From assembly GCF_004005375.1 (NCBI RefSeq), contig NZ_RZUF01000007.1, positions 107,025 through 171,024 on the forward strand: a stretch of 64,000 bases of DNA, given 5' to 3'. A program made the position numbers and the translations under genes. The DNA comes from Rheinheimera sediminis (GTDB lineage: Bacteria > Pseudomonadota > Gammaproteobacteria > Enterobacterales > Alteromonadaceae). Positions 15,246 to 23,304 of this stretch are shown here, one piece after another. Positions within the stretch are counted from its first letter, which is position 1. Every line of letters begins with the position of its first letter. Below the pieces are notes generated by a model that saw only the letters and a list, made by a program, of their open reading frames with translations, was not told where the DNA came from and made no database searches.

Positions 15246-17928
15246 ACGTTGGTTTACGCCTAAATGGCAACACAAGGACGCAGCAGTAAGGCAACAAGCG
15301 ATTGCCAGCTTAAATGTGGATGCTCAGCACAAAGAGATCCTGCATGAGCTCGCGTTTAATGATGGCCATGAGGCTGTGCGTCGTGCCGCTTTAGAAAAGC
15401 TCAATGAGTTTTCTCTATGGTGGCAGGCCAGTAAACAGGATAGTGCTGAACGTTTAAAGCAGTACGCTGAAAACCAGTTAGTTCAGATGGTGCTGGAAAA
15501 CCGTATTTCTGCGCCTTTGAAACGCCAATTTATAGAGGAATGCCACAGAAGCAGTATTTTAGAAAAATTTGCTCTGTGTGAAGTTGATGCCGATCTTCGC
15601 TTTTCGCTGGTGATGCGACTGAAAAAAACTGAATTAGTGATAGCGAACCTGCAAGAAGACCTACTGACGCTTGAGCAAAAGCGCCAGTTGCTGGTTTTGA
15701 TCACAGAGCAAAAGCAACTTGAGAAACTCAGCAAGCAATTGGCAGAACCTTTGGCCAGTGAGTTAAAGCTGCGCTTGCAAGAATTACAGCAGTTGAAAGA
15801 CAAGCCTGTGCAGGTACGTAAAGTCATCAACTTGTTGTTAGCCAAGTTAAACTCTGTACGTGAGCGCGGTGATTTGGCGCAGATGCAGCAAAAGTGGCAG
15901 CAATACCAACAAGAATGGGATGCTGCTCAATCGGATATCAGCTTATTGGATGACGCTGCAGAACTGGTGCAAAAGTTTAATAAAATTAAATTACTCACTG
16001 AAGCGGCCTGGGCACCTTTGATCCAAGAGCAGCAACAACAGCTTGCACAGCAACAAAAGTTAACAGAGCTTAAGCAGCAGAAACATCAGTTTGAAACAGA
16101 ACTTCAAGCCTTGCAGCAGGAGTTATCACAACTGATGTCTGAGGGACGGTTGGATGAAACCGATACTCTTGCTGCAAAGGTGGGTACTATAGGACAAATG
16201 GTTTCAGAAAGTGAGCAGACTGCGGCAGTTAAATCCAGCCTGCAAAAAACTATTCATGCCTTCGAACGTCAACTGCAGCAATTACCAGCTCAGGCTGAAC
16301 AATTGTTTAAACTGACTCGTTTGTTGGCTGACTGGTCTTCGGCTGTTCTGCCTATCGATCTGGTGCAATTTCAGCAGGTCGAAGCCAACTACCAACAGTG
16401 GCAGCAAGATTGGAACAGAGGTCGCAAGATCTTAGGCGCATTGTTGCCAGATAGTCTTGCACAGGCCCAGCAGCAGCTACAAACCCAATGGCTGAGTGTG
16501 ATGACGGACTTTGCTGAACAGTCTGACAAGAACTTAAGGTCTGTTCGCTCTAAACTGGCAGAATTCCGTCGTTTGTATGAGGCCGGACGCTACAAAGTGT
16601 TGTTTGGATTATTCAAAGGTATCCAGCAAAACTATGCAGAATTACCTCAGACTCAGCAGCAACAGTTGGCAAAAGAGTACCAAGTCGCCCAGCAGCAATT
16701 GCAGCAACTGAATGAGTTACAAAACTACATAGCGACACCCCGAAAACAGCAGCTGGTCTCCGAAATGCAGGTTTTGGCTGCAGCGACTGATGTTGATCCA
16801 CCACAAAGAGCTGAACAAGTTAAATTAGCCCGAGCTACCTGGCAAACTTTAGGGCGTGCAGATGAAGCACTGGAGCAGGAGCTGAATCTGGCTTTTAATC
16901 TTGCTTGTGAGCAAGCCTTTGCGCCGTGCCGCGATTATTTCGCAGCGCAGGATGAGCAACGTAAACAAAATGCTCTGATTAAACAGCAGATATTAGCGGA
17001 TTTAGCTTCTTTATTGGAGCAGCCTCTGGATAAAGGTTTTGATAGTCAACTGACTAGGTTGCAAAAAAACTGGCGTGAAAGTGGCCCAACTGAATCTGCA
17101 ATTTATAAAGAATTGTCTTCTGAGTTTAAAGCGCTGGTCGATCAACTTAAGGCCAGAGTTCGCAGCCAGCATGAGCAAAATCTTGCAGAAAAACTACAGT
17201 TAGTCGACAAAGCCAAGCTTTTGTTGGAGCAGTCAATAGACGAGGCAGTTGCAGGAGCTAAAAAGCTTCAGCAAGACTGGAAACAAATTGGTTTTGCCGG
17301 TAAGACGGACCAGCAGCTATGGTTGCAATTTCGTTCGGTCTGTGATCAGATTTTTGCCAATAAAGCTGCAGCTAAATTACAGCAAGAACAGCAATGGTCT
17401 GAGCAACAACAACAGGCTCAGGACGACTACAACCTAATAGCGGGACAAGCCGCTTTGGCGGGTACAGCTGCAGAACTGTATGCGGTGCAGGGCGTTTTAA
17501 ATGCATTGCAGCTACCATCTAAATCCGCCTTGGCTCAGCAAAAACAGCAGTTGTTAGCAGAGCTCCAGCAAAAACAGCACTTGGTAGAGCAATCCAGCGT
17601 AAATGCGATTTACCAGCAGCTATTTGATGCTCTGGTAAAGCCGGCCGTAACTGCTGAGACGCTACCTGCACGTTTTAGAGAAGATTTCGCTAAAGGCAAT
17701 GAATCGCAGCTTACAAGAGCTCAACTGACGACCGCTATTGAACTTATCAGTGGTACTGATTGTGTCGCTGCGGATAAAACTCAGGTGCAATTGCAGTTGT
17801 TATCTGACAAGCACAATTCAGGACAGAGTCTGACAGTGGAGTCATTACTAAAGCGCTGGTTAAGTTTTGGCGCTATTAAAACTGAAGAGCTCGTCTTGGT
17901 GCAACGTTTACGGCAGGTGTTTGCTTAA
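15232..17928 (+). CDS. Giant DUF349 repeat coiled-coil protein
   Basis: About 898 residues, very rich in Gln, Leu, Lys and Glu, with almost continuous helical and coiled-coil character. No signal peptide or membrane segment is visible. The N-terminal 60 residues look HEAT-like (AVRQQAIASLNVDAQHKE, then AVRRAALEKL). Several DUF349 repeats follow, recognisable from spaced Trp and Phe in patterns such as LQKNWRESGP (around 620) and LQQDWKQIGFAGK (around 690). The ATG at 15232 lies eight bases after AAGG and inside yeaC, which it overlaps by 14 bases. A role as a cytoplasmic scaffold is only a guess. A 16-bp hairpin follows. Confidence 0.85.
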   Translation: MMIFKRWFTPKWQHKDAAVRQQAIASLNVDAQHKEILHELAFNDGHEAVRRAALEKLNEFSLWWQASKQDSAERLKQYAENQLVQMVLENRISAPLKRQFIEECHRSSILEKFALCEVDADLRFSLVMRLKKTELVIANLQEDLLTLEQKRQLLVLITEQKQLEKLSKQLAEPLASELKLRLQELQQLKDKPVQVRKVINLLLAKLNSVRERGDLAQMQQKWQQYQQEWDAAQSDISLLDDAAELVQKFNKIKLLTEAAWAPLIQEQQQQLAQQQKLTELKQQKHQFETELQALQQELSQLMSEGRLDETDTLAAKVGTIGQMVSESEQTAAVKSSLQKTIHAFERQLQQLPAQAEQLFKLTRLLADWSSAVLPIDLVQFQQVEANYQQWQQDWNRGRKILGALLPDSLAQAQQQLQTQWLSVMTDFAEQSDKNLRSVRSKLAEFRRLYEAGRYKVLFGLFKGIQQNYAELPQTQQQQLAKEYQVAQQQLQQLNELQNYIATPRKQQLVSEMQVLAAATDVDPPQRAEQVKLARATWQTLGRADEALEQELNLAFNLACEQAFAPCRDYFAAQDEQRKQNALIKQQILADLASLLEQPLDKGFDSQLTRLQKNWRESGPTESAIYKELSSEFKALVDQLKARVRSQHEQNLAEKLQLVDKAKLLLEQSIDEAVAGAKKLQQDWKQIGFAGKTDQQLWLQFRSVCDQIFANKAAAKLQQEQQWSEQQQQAQDDYNLIAGQAALAGTAAELYAVQGVLNALQLPSKSALAQQKQQLLAELQQKQHLVEQSSVNAIYQQLFDALVKPAVTAETLPARFREDFAKGNESQLTRAQLTTAIELISGTDCVAADKTQVQLQLLSDKHNSGQSLTVESLLKRWLSFGAIKTEELVLVQRLRQVFA

Positions 17929-17938
17929 GCCAAGTCCA

Positions 17939-17974
17939 GATCAAAAAAGCCAGCGTAAGCTGGCTTTTTTGATC
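17939..17974. terminator. Bidirectional terminator between the DUF349 gene and ansA
   Basis: A 16-bp perfect stem (GATCAAAAAAGCCAGC with its complement, loop GTAA) has an A-tract on one side and a T-tract on the other. It lies between two convergent genes and can serve both. Confidence 0.92.
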
Positions 17975-17991
17975 TGTAAACAATGATTTGA

Positions 17992-19005
17992 TTAGAGTGT
18001 TAACTCGCCACGCAAACTTTGTTGCATAAAGAGCCGCACTTGCTCTGTGCTTAAGGGTTGACTGAGTAAATAGTGCAGTTTTGTTAAAGTCGCTTCCAGT
18101 GTCATGTCATAACCACTGATCACACCGCATTCTCTTAGCGCATTGCCTGTGGCATAACCGCCCATATTCACTTTGCCTTTGAAGCATTGAGTGCAGTTGA
18201 CAATAATGGTGCCGCGCTTCGAGGCTTCAGTCAGTGCTGCCAGCAGCTCAGTTTGTTGTGGGGCATTGCCAACACCATAAGACTTGATGATCAAGGCTTT
18301 GATAGGTGCAGCGGCCATATTACTGATCACATCTGCACTGATACCCGGGTATAAAGTAACAACGCTTATGGGCTGAGGCGTAATTTGTGCAACTTTAAGG
18401 GCTTTGGTGACAGCAGTCGAGGCCAGATGTCCTGCCACTAAATTGATATGAATACCTGCTTCAATCAGGGGGGAAAAGTTCGGAGAAGCAAAAGCGTCAA
18501 AACCATCTGCATCAGCCTTGGTGGCTCTGTTGCCGCGAAACAGCTTGTTGTTAAAAAACAGCGCAACTTCGGCTATAGGGTAATAAGCCGCCAGATACAG
18601 CGCATTTAATAAGTTCACCTGACCGTCAGAGCGCAATTGCGCCAGAGGAATTTGCGATCCTGTCACTATCACAGGCTTAGCCAGATCTTCCAGCATAAAG
18701 GACAAAGCCGAAGCGGTGTAAGCCATGGTATCAGTGCCATGCAGCACAACAAAGCCATCGTAATCAGCATAGTGACTTTGAATGTCAGTGGCTATTTCCA
18801 GCCAATGCGCTGGTGTCATATCGGAGGAGTCAATCACAGGATGATATTCGTGGATATCAAATTCCGGCATTTCTGTTCGATAAAACTCCGGCATGCTTTT
18901 CACTGTATCAGACAAAAAGCCAGGCACTGGGACAAAACCATTGCTCGATTGCTGCATACCTATAGTTCCGCCTGTGTAGGCGACATAAATTCGTTTTTTA
19001 TTCAT
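17992..19005 (-). CDS. ansA: Type I (cytoplasmic) L-asparaginase
   Basis: 337 residues from MNKKRIYVAYTGG; an in-frame TTG would add 14 residues before a perfect family start. It hydrolyses asparagine to aspartate and ammonia. The first catalytic Thr is in YTGGTIG (residues 9-15), and the second Thr with Asp in VVLHGTDTMAYTASAL (around 85-100). Lys in ATKADADGF completes the active site. There is no signal peptide, and length matches E. coli AnsA (338), so the cytoplasmic type I enzyme is favoured over the periplasmic AnsB. No good Shine-Dalgarno is visible at either start. Confidence 0.92.
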   Translation of the reverse strand: MNKKRIYVAYTGGTIGMQQSSNGFVPVPGFLSDTVKSMPEFYRTEMPEFDIHEYHPVIDSSDMTPAHWLEIATDIQSHYADYDGFVVLHGTDTMAYTASALSFMLEDLAKPVIVTGSQIPLAQLRSDGQVNLLNALYLAAYYPIAEVALFFNNKLFRGNRATKADADGFDAFASPNFSPLIEAGIHINLVAGHLASTAVTKALKVAQITPQPISVVTLYPGISADVISNMAAAPIKALIIKSYGVGNAPQQTELLAALTEASKRGTIIVNCTQCFKGKVNMGGYATGNALRECGVISGYDMTLEATLTKLHYLLSQPLSTEQVRLFMQQSLRGELTL

Positions 19006-19124
19006 GACAGAGAAGGTCCTGATCTGTTGTCTGGCTATTGTAATCAACAGCGGCAGAGCTGTCAGGTTTTGTTCTGCTTAATCTTTGCAGATACAGTTAT
19101 TTCCTGCCGAATGGCATAAAAGAG

Positions 19125-19184
19125 CAGAGAAAGTTTGCAAAAAGTGAGCGTTTTGCGCAAAAGCTGAGCAAACGGATTAAAAGC
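19125..19184 (+). promoter_or_regulatory. Conserved element upstream of the tRNA-Ser promoter
   Basis: Two blocks, CAGAGAAAGTTTGCAAAAA (19125-19143) and TGAGCAAACGGATTAAAAGC (19165-19184), recur almost unchanged upstream of the tRNA-Gly promoter at 22591-22649. Distances to the -35 box are nearly the same (13 and 12 bases). GCGCAAAAGCTGAGC (19155-19169) fits the degenerate Fis core pattern. Probably an UP/Fis activation region for stable RNA. Confidence 0.6.
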
Positions 19185-19197
19185 GATAGAAAAGCAC

Positions 19198-19226
19198 TTT
19201 ACAAATAAAGGCGCGGCCCCTAATAT
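19198..19226 (+). promoter_or_regulatory. tRNA-Ser promoter
   Basis: TTTACA (19198-19203) and TAATAT (19221-19226) are separated by exactly 17 bases, 12 bases before the mature tRNA. A GACG discriminator follows. Confidence 0.85.
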
Positions 19227-19238
19227 GACGTCCAACGC

Positions 19239-19329
19239 GGAGGGGTGGCAGAGCGGTTTAATGCACCGGTCTTGAAAACCGGCGAAGGTTAATAGCCTTC
19301 CGAGAGTTCGAATCTCTCCCCCTCCGCCA
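19239..19329 (+). tRNA. serT: tRNA-Ser (UGA)
   Basis: A 91-base class II tRNA. The acceptor GGAGGGG pairs with CCCCTCC, G73 is followed by an encoded CCA, and the anticodon loop CTTGAAA gives anticodon UGA. The long variable arm (CGAAGGTTAATAGCCTTCCG) and T-loop TTCGAAT are clear. It is monocistronic, with its own promoter and terminator. The symbol is by analogy with E. coli. Confidence 0.97.
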
Positions 19330-19331
19330 CT

Positions 19332-19357
19332 AAAACCACCTTAAGGTGGTTTTTTTG
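19332..19357 (+). terminator. tRNA-Ser terminator
   Basis: AAAACCACC, loop TTAA, GGTGGTTTT followed by further T residues, three bases past the tRNA CCA end. Confidence 0.92.
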
Positions 19358-19533
19358 TATCTGCAACTTTTCCATCTTATTGGTTTGTAAGCTTTTTCTA
19401 TAATATCCCCAACAAATTTGTATTAGTTATCAAATTCGCTGACGAAGTGCTTGAGCTTTATCCCGTCTCTGCTTTATGCTCGGACATTATCCAGCTAGAC
19501 TGGAATAGTTAACCTGGCCGCGGAGATTAAAAA

Positions 19534-20178
19534 TTGATTAATGTGTTATTAGTGGATGATCACGAGCTGGTTCGGACCGGCATCAGTCGTATACTAATGG
19601 ACGAACGTGGCATTAAGGTCATTGGCGAAGTTATCTCTGGCGAGGCTGCCATCCAATTTTGCCGACATCAGGAACCTGATGTAGTGCTGATGGATATGAA
19701 CATGCCCGGTATGGGGGGCATGACGGCCACCAAACGTATCCTTAATTATTGCCCTGAAATAAAAATACTGGCGTTGTCTGTGTCTTGCGAAGAACCTGTT
19801 CCAACCAAGGTCATGCAATTAGGTGCTTCCGGTTTTATTTCAAAAAATGCGGCACCTGCAGAAATGGTGAGCGCTATTCGAAAGGTGTACGCTGGTGAGC
19901 GTTATATCTCAGGAGAGGTAGCGCAGAAGATGGCCATGAGCCGCGTAACCAGTAGCAATCAAAATCCTTTTGAAGAGTTATCTGACCGCGAAATGCAAAT
20001 TATGCTGATGATTACCCGTGGCCAAAAGGTCAATGATATCGCAGAACAGCTGAATGTTAGTGCAAAAACTGTCAACTCATACCGCTACCGAATGTTTGAA
20101 AAACTTGATATCAGTGGTGATGTAGAATTGACGCATCTAGCCTTACGCCATGGCATGATTGACATTGCTAAGTTGTAA
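19534..20178 (+). CDS. uvrY: Response regulator UvrY/GacA family, TTG start
   Basis: 214 residues, the cytoplasmic response regulator of the BarA/UvrY (GacS/GacA) system that activates Csr-type small RNAs. The receiver domain has DD at 8-9, phospho-acceptor Asp54 in VVLMDMNMPG, and conserved Ser/Lys later. A LuxR-type HTH follows (LSDREMQIMLMITRGQKVNDIAEQL, split around 150-175). It matches E. coli UvrY along its whole length. The start is TTG at 19534: it gives the exact family N-terminus MINVLLVDDH and follows GGAG at about nine bases. uvrC begins 17 bases after the stop, as in enterics, suggesting one operon. The sensor partner is not in the window. Confidence 0.95.
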   Translation: MINVLLVDDHELVRTGISRILMDERGIKVIGEVISGEAAIQFCRHQEPDVVLMDMNMPGMGGMTATKRILNYCPEIKILALSVSCEEPVPTKVMQLGASGFISKNAAPAEMVSAIRKVYAGERYISGEVAQKMAMSRVTSSNQNPFEELSDREMQIMLMITRGQKVNDIAEQLNVSAKTVNSYRYRMFEKLDISGDVELTHLALRHGMIDIAKL

Positions 20179-20195
20179 ACCATTTTTTATGTTTA

Positions 20196-22016
20196 ATGCC
20201 GATGTTTGACGCCAAAAGCTTCTTAAAAACAACGCCCCATATGCCGGGCGTTTATCGTATGCTGGATCAGAAAGAAACCGTCATTTATGTTGGTAAAGCC
20301 AAAGATCTGAAAAAGCGTTTATCCAGTTACTTCCGACAAAATATCTCAGGTAGCAAAACCCGGGCCTTAGTCAGTCATATTCATAGTGTCGAACTCACTG
20401 TTACACAAAGTGAAACAGAAGCACTTATTCTGGAAAATAATCTGATTAAGCAGTACCTGCCTAAGTACAATATTTTGCTGCGTGACGATAAATCATATCC
20501 TTTTATTTTGATTACCAATCATAAACATCCGCGTATCAGCTCACATCGTGGACCCCGTAAAGTGGAAGGGCAGTATTTTGGTCCTTATCCAAGTGCGGGG
20601 GCTGTGTGGCAAAGTTTAAAGCTGCTGCAAAAAGTATTTCCGATTCGCCAGTGTGAAGATGGTTTTTATCGCGCCCGCACCAGGCCTTGTTTGCAATACC
20701 AGCTCAAGCTTTGTTCTGCGCCTTGTGTGGGCAAAATATCGGATGAAGATTATGCAGCTGAAGTCAAAAATACCTCGTTGTTTTTATCCGGTAAAAGCCA
20801 GCAGTTGATTGAGCAACTGGTGCAAAAGATGGAAAAAGCCAGCAATGACATGGCTTTTGAAAAAGCAGCGCAATTTCGCGATCAAATTATCAGTTTACGT
20901 AAAGTGCAGGAGCAACAGTACGTCAGCGGTGATCAGGAAGAGATGGATGTAATAGCCCTGGAATGGTCACATGGTGTGGCTTGTATCCATGTGCTGTTTA
21001 TACGGGATCACAAGGTGCTTGGTAGTAAAAACTTTTTTCCTAAAGTGCCCGCAGGTTCTGAACCTGAAGAAATCTTACCTTCTTTTTTAGCTCAGTTTTA
21101 TTTAAGTGGTGCCGGCGGACAGATGATGCCAAAAGAGTTGGTATTGAGCGAGCGGATCGAAGATGACGAGCAACTGGCTCAGGCTATTAGTGAACAGGCG
21201 CAGCGTAAAGTTAGTTTTGTTTATGCCAAGCGGGGTGAAAAAGCCAGGTATTTAGCCTTGGCGCAAAAAAATGCTCAGTTGGCGGCCGCAACTAAGTTGT
21301 CGGTCAAAGAACAAGTTGCAGTGCGCTACAGGGAGCTGAAACAGACGCTCAAACTCGAGTTTTTAGATCGGATGGAGTGTTTTGATATCAGCCACACTAT
21401 GGGTCAGTCGACTATTGCTTCTTGTGTGGTGTTTGATGGACAAGGACCAAATAAAAGTGAATACAGGCGTTTTAATGTAGAAGGCATTACCCCGGGCGAC
21501 GATTATGCCGCTATGTTATTTGCACTCAATAAACGCTATGGCAAGCTCTCCGATGAAAGCCGCATCCCGGATTTGATTTTAATAGACGGTGGCCAGGGAC
21601 AGTTAACTCAGGCGATTAACTTTTTCACTGATTGGCCTTTTGCAAAAAGACCACTATTGGTTGGGGTGGCCAAAGGTACCAGTCGTAAACCTGGCCTCGA
21701 AACACTAATTTTACCGCATAATCCAGCGGGTTTTTCCTTACCCGCTGAATCACCCGCTTTGCACTTAGTTCAGCAAATACGAGATGAAGCGCACCGTTTC
21801 GCAATCACAGGACATCGCAACAAACGTGGCAAAACCATTATTAAAAGCCCTTTGGAAAATATCGATGGAGTAGGTGAGAAACGCAGACAAGCTTTGTTAC
21901 AATACCTCGGGGGCTTGCATGGCGTGATGCAGGCTTCGGTGGACGAACTCGCGACAGTACCGGGAATTTCCAGGCAACAGGCCGAAAAGATTTACCAGGC
22001 ATGTCACAATAACTAA
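20196..22016 (+). CDS. uvrC: Excinuclease ABC subunit C
   Basis: 606 residues, the nuclease that makes both incisions in UvrABC nucleotide excision repair. The GIY-YIG domain (PGVYRMLDQKETVIYVGKA, residues 13-31, with Arg and Lys after it) makes the 3' cut. A UVR domain around residues 200-235 (DMAFEKAAQFRDQI) binds UvrB. The RNase H-like 5' nuclease holds FDISHTMG and LILIDGGQGQL aspartates around 400-470. Two helix-hairpin-helix motifs end the protein (NIDGVGEKRRQALL, TVPGISRQQAEKI). The ribosome binding site is poor, so translation may depend on uvrY. Confidence 0.97.
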   Translation: MPMFDAKSFLKTTPHMPGVYRMLDQKETVIYVGKAKDLKKRLSSYFRQNISGSKTRALVSHIHSVELTVTQSETEALILENNLIKQYLPKYNILLRDDKSYPFILITNHKHPRISSHRGPRKVEGQYFGPYPSAGAVWQSLKLLQKVFPIRQCEDGFYRARTRPCLQYQLKLCSAPCVGKISDEDYAAEVKNTSLFLSGKSQQLIEQLVQKMEKASNDMAFEKAAQFRDQIISLRKVQEQQYVSGDQEEMDVIALEWSHGVACIHVLFIRDHKVLGSKNFFPKVPAGSEPEEILPSFLAQFYLSGAGGQMMPKELVLSERIEDDEQLAQAISEQAQRKVSFVYAKRGEKARYLALAQKNAQLAAATKLSVKEQVAVRYRELKQTLKLEFLDRMECFDISHTMGQSTIASCVVFDGQGPNKSEYRRFNVEGITPGDDYAAMLFALNKRYGKLSDESRIPDLILIDGGQGQLTQAINFFTDWPFAKRPLLVGVAKGTSRKPGLETLILPHNPAGFSLPAESPALHLVQQIRDEAHRFAITGHRNKRGKTIIKSPLENIDGVGEKRRQALLQYLGGLHGVMQASVDELATVPGISRQQAEKIYQACHNN

Positions 22017-22046
22017 AAATTTGTGCCGACTTTGAGAAGTAGTGTT

Positions 22047-22589
22047 ATGTGGAATATTCCAAATCTGTTGACTATGTTCCGATTGTGTTTGATCCCGGTT
22101 TGCTTATTCTGCTTTTATTCTGAAATGGAACATGCCCGTTTTTTCGCTGCTTTTGCCTTTTGGTTTGCTGCGATCACAGATATGTTGGATGGCTACGTTG
22201 CTCGAAAAATGCAAATGATGACGGCTTTTGGAGCTTTTTTAGACCCTGTAGCCGATAAACTGATGGTAGCAGCAGCTTTAGTTTTAATTGCGGTAGATAT
22301 GCAAACCCTCTGGGTGACTATTCCTGCTTTTATTATGATTAGCCGGGAGATCTTAATTTCTGCCTTACGTGAATGGATGGCTGGAGTAGGACAACGTGCT
22401 CAGGTAGCGGTGTCAGAAGTGGGTAAATATAAGACCGCAGCGCAGATGTTAGCACTGATAGGTTTAATTTGGCAGCCGGTGGATTGGCTGACGGATTTAA
22501 GTATGGCGCTTCTGTATATAGCAACCTTATTAACGGTTTGGTCCATGTTGGTTTACTTGAAAGCGTCCTGGCCTGCGCTGAGTAAATAA
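22047..22589 (+). CDS. pgsA: CDP-diacylglycerol-glycerol-3-phosphate 3-phosphatidyltransferase
   Basis: 180 residues from ATG at 22047 (GTG at 22023 would add eight residues). It makes phosphatidylglycerophosphate, the precursor of phosphatidylglycerol, in the inner membrane. The CDP-alcohol phosphotransferase motif DGYVAR-x8-GAFLDPVADK is at about residues 50-74 with all Asp residues present. Around five membrane segments are visible. GAGAAG precedes the start. It follows uvrC by 30 bases and precedes the tRNA cluster exactly as in E. coli. Confidence 0.96.
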   Translation: MWNIPNLLTMFRLCLIPVCLFCFYSEMEHARFFAAFAFWFAAITDMLDGYVARKMQMMTAFGAFLDPVADKLMVAAALVLIAVDMQTLWVTIPAFIMISREILISALREWMAGVGQRAQVAVSEVGKYKTAAQMLALIGLIWQPVDWLTDLSMALLYIATLLTVWSMLVYLKASWPALSK

Positions 22590-22590
22590 A

Positions 22591-22649
22591 CAGAAAAAGT
22601 TTGCAAAAACAGCAGTGAAGCTACTTTTTGAGCAAACGAATTTAAAAGC
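22591..22649 (+). promoter_or_regulatory. Conserved element upstream of the tRNA-Gly promoter
   Basis: CAGAAAAAGTTTGCAAAAA (22591-22609) and TGAGCAAACGAATTTAAAAG (from 22629) repeat the blocks found upstream of tRNA-Ser at 19125-19184. GTTTGC and GCAAAC in the two blocks form a widely spaced inverted repeat in both places. Confidence 0.6.
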
Positions 22650-22661
22650 ATAAATTTGTGG

Positions 22662-22689
22662 TTGACGTAAAAGCATAAACCAGTAGAAT
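22662..22689 (+). promoter_or_regulatory. Promoter of the Gly-Cys-Leu-Gly tRNA operon
   Basis: TTGACG (22662-22667) and TAGAAT (22684-22689), 16 bases apart, lie 33 bases before the first tRNA. Confidence 0.8.
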
Positions 22690-22722
22690 GCGTCTCGTGT
22701 TACGGCGAATGGTCAATTTAAA

Positions 22723-22798
22723 GCGGGCATAGCTCAGTTGGTAGAGCGCGACCTTGCCAAGGTCGAGGTCACGAGTTCGAGCCTCGTTGCCCGCTCCA
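22723..22798 (+). tRNA. glyW: tRNA-Gly (GCC), copy 1
   Basis: 76 bases. Acceptor GCGGGCA pairs with TGCCCGC, discriminator T and encoded CCA. The anticodon loop TTGCCAA gives GCC; the T-loop is TTCGAGC. It is first of a four-tRNA operon whose first three members match the E. coli glyW-cysT-leuZ order. Identical in sequence to the copy at 23107. Confidence 0.97.
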
Positions 22799-22813
22799 GG
22801 TCGTACGCCAGAA

Positions 22814-22887
22814 GGCGGGTTGGCAGAATGGCCATGCAGCGGATTGCAAATCCGTCCACCTCGGTTCGACTCCGGGACCCGCCTCCA
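22814..22887 (+). tRNA. cysT: tRNA-Cys (GCA)
   Basis: 74 bases. Acceptor GGCGGGT pairs with ACCCGCC, discriminator T and encoded CCA. Anticodon loop TTGCAAA gives GCA. It lies 15 bases after the first tRNA-Gly. Confidence 0.97.
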
Positions 22888-22944
22888 TTTAATGCGTCAC
22901 TTGGTTGAATGTCGTTGGCTGTAATACAAAATAGAAAAGTGTTT

Positions 22945-23031
22945 GCCCGGGTGGTGAAATCGGTAGACACAAGGGATTTAAAATCCCTCGCTCGAAAGGG
23001 CGTGCCGGTTCAAGTCCGGCCCCGGGCACCA
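22945..23031 (+). tRNA. leuZ: tRNA-Leu (UAA)
   Basis: 87-base class II tRNA. Acceptor GCCCGGG pairs with CCCGGGC, discriminator A and encoded CCA. Stem AGGGA/TCCCT encloses loop TTTAAAA, so the anticodon is UAA. A variable arm (CGCTCGAAAGGGCG) is present. Confidence 0.97.
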
Positions 23032-23106
23032 TCTCAATAGTAAGATATTGAGGCAGGTCAAAAAACCTGAATTACCAAAGCAGATTACTATCTGCAAAAT
23101 GCCTAA

Positions 23107-23182
23107 GCGGGCATAGCTCAGTTGGTAGAGCGCGACCTTGCCAAGGTCGAGGTCACGAGTTCGAGCCTCGTTGCCCGCTCCA
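23107..23182 (+). tRNA. tRNA-Gly (GCC), copy 2
   Basis: Sequence-identical to the tRNA-Gly at 22723-22798 through all 76 bases including CCA, while flanks differ. It is an addition to the enteric three-gene cluster, probably a tandem duplication kept identical by conversion. Confidence 0.97.
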
Positions 23183-23188
23183 AATATG

Positions 23189-23214
23189 AAAAAGCAGCCT
23201 TACGGCTGCTTTTT
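23189..23214 (+). terminator. Terminator of the tRNA operon
   Basis: AAAAAGCAGCC, loop TTAC, GGCTGCTTTTT: an 11-bp perfect stem with T-tract seven bases past the last tRNA. Confidence 0.93.
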
Positions 23215-23258
23215 GTCGTTTTAGGTTCTGAAAAACTATGATCCTGTTATTTACTGTT

Positions 23259-23284
23259 AATAAAGCGGCTTGAGCCGCTTTATT
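23259..23284 (-). terminator. Terminator of the DASS transporter gene
   Basis: AATAAAGCGGC, loop TTGA, GCCGCTTTATT lies 21 bases past the minus-strand stop at 23305. The T-rich side is adequate in either direction. Confidence 0.75.
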
Positions 23285-23304
23285 ACAAAGACTACAGGTA
23301 AAGC

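Noticed and set aside
22814..23031. Prophage or integrative element at the tRNA cluster
   Set aside because: No integrase, direct att repeat or foreign gene lies next to these tRNAs; flanking genes are housekeeping or transport genes.
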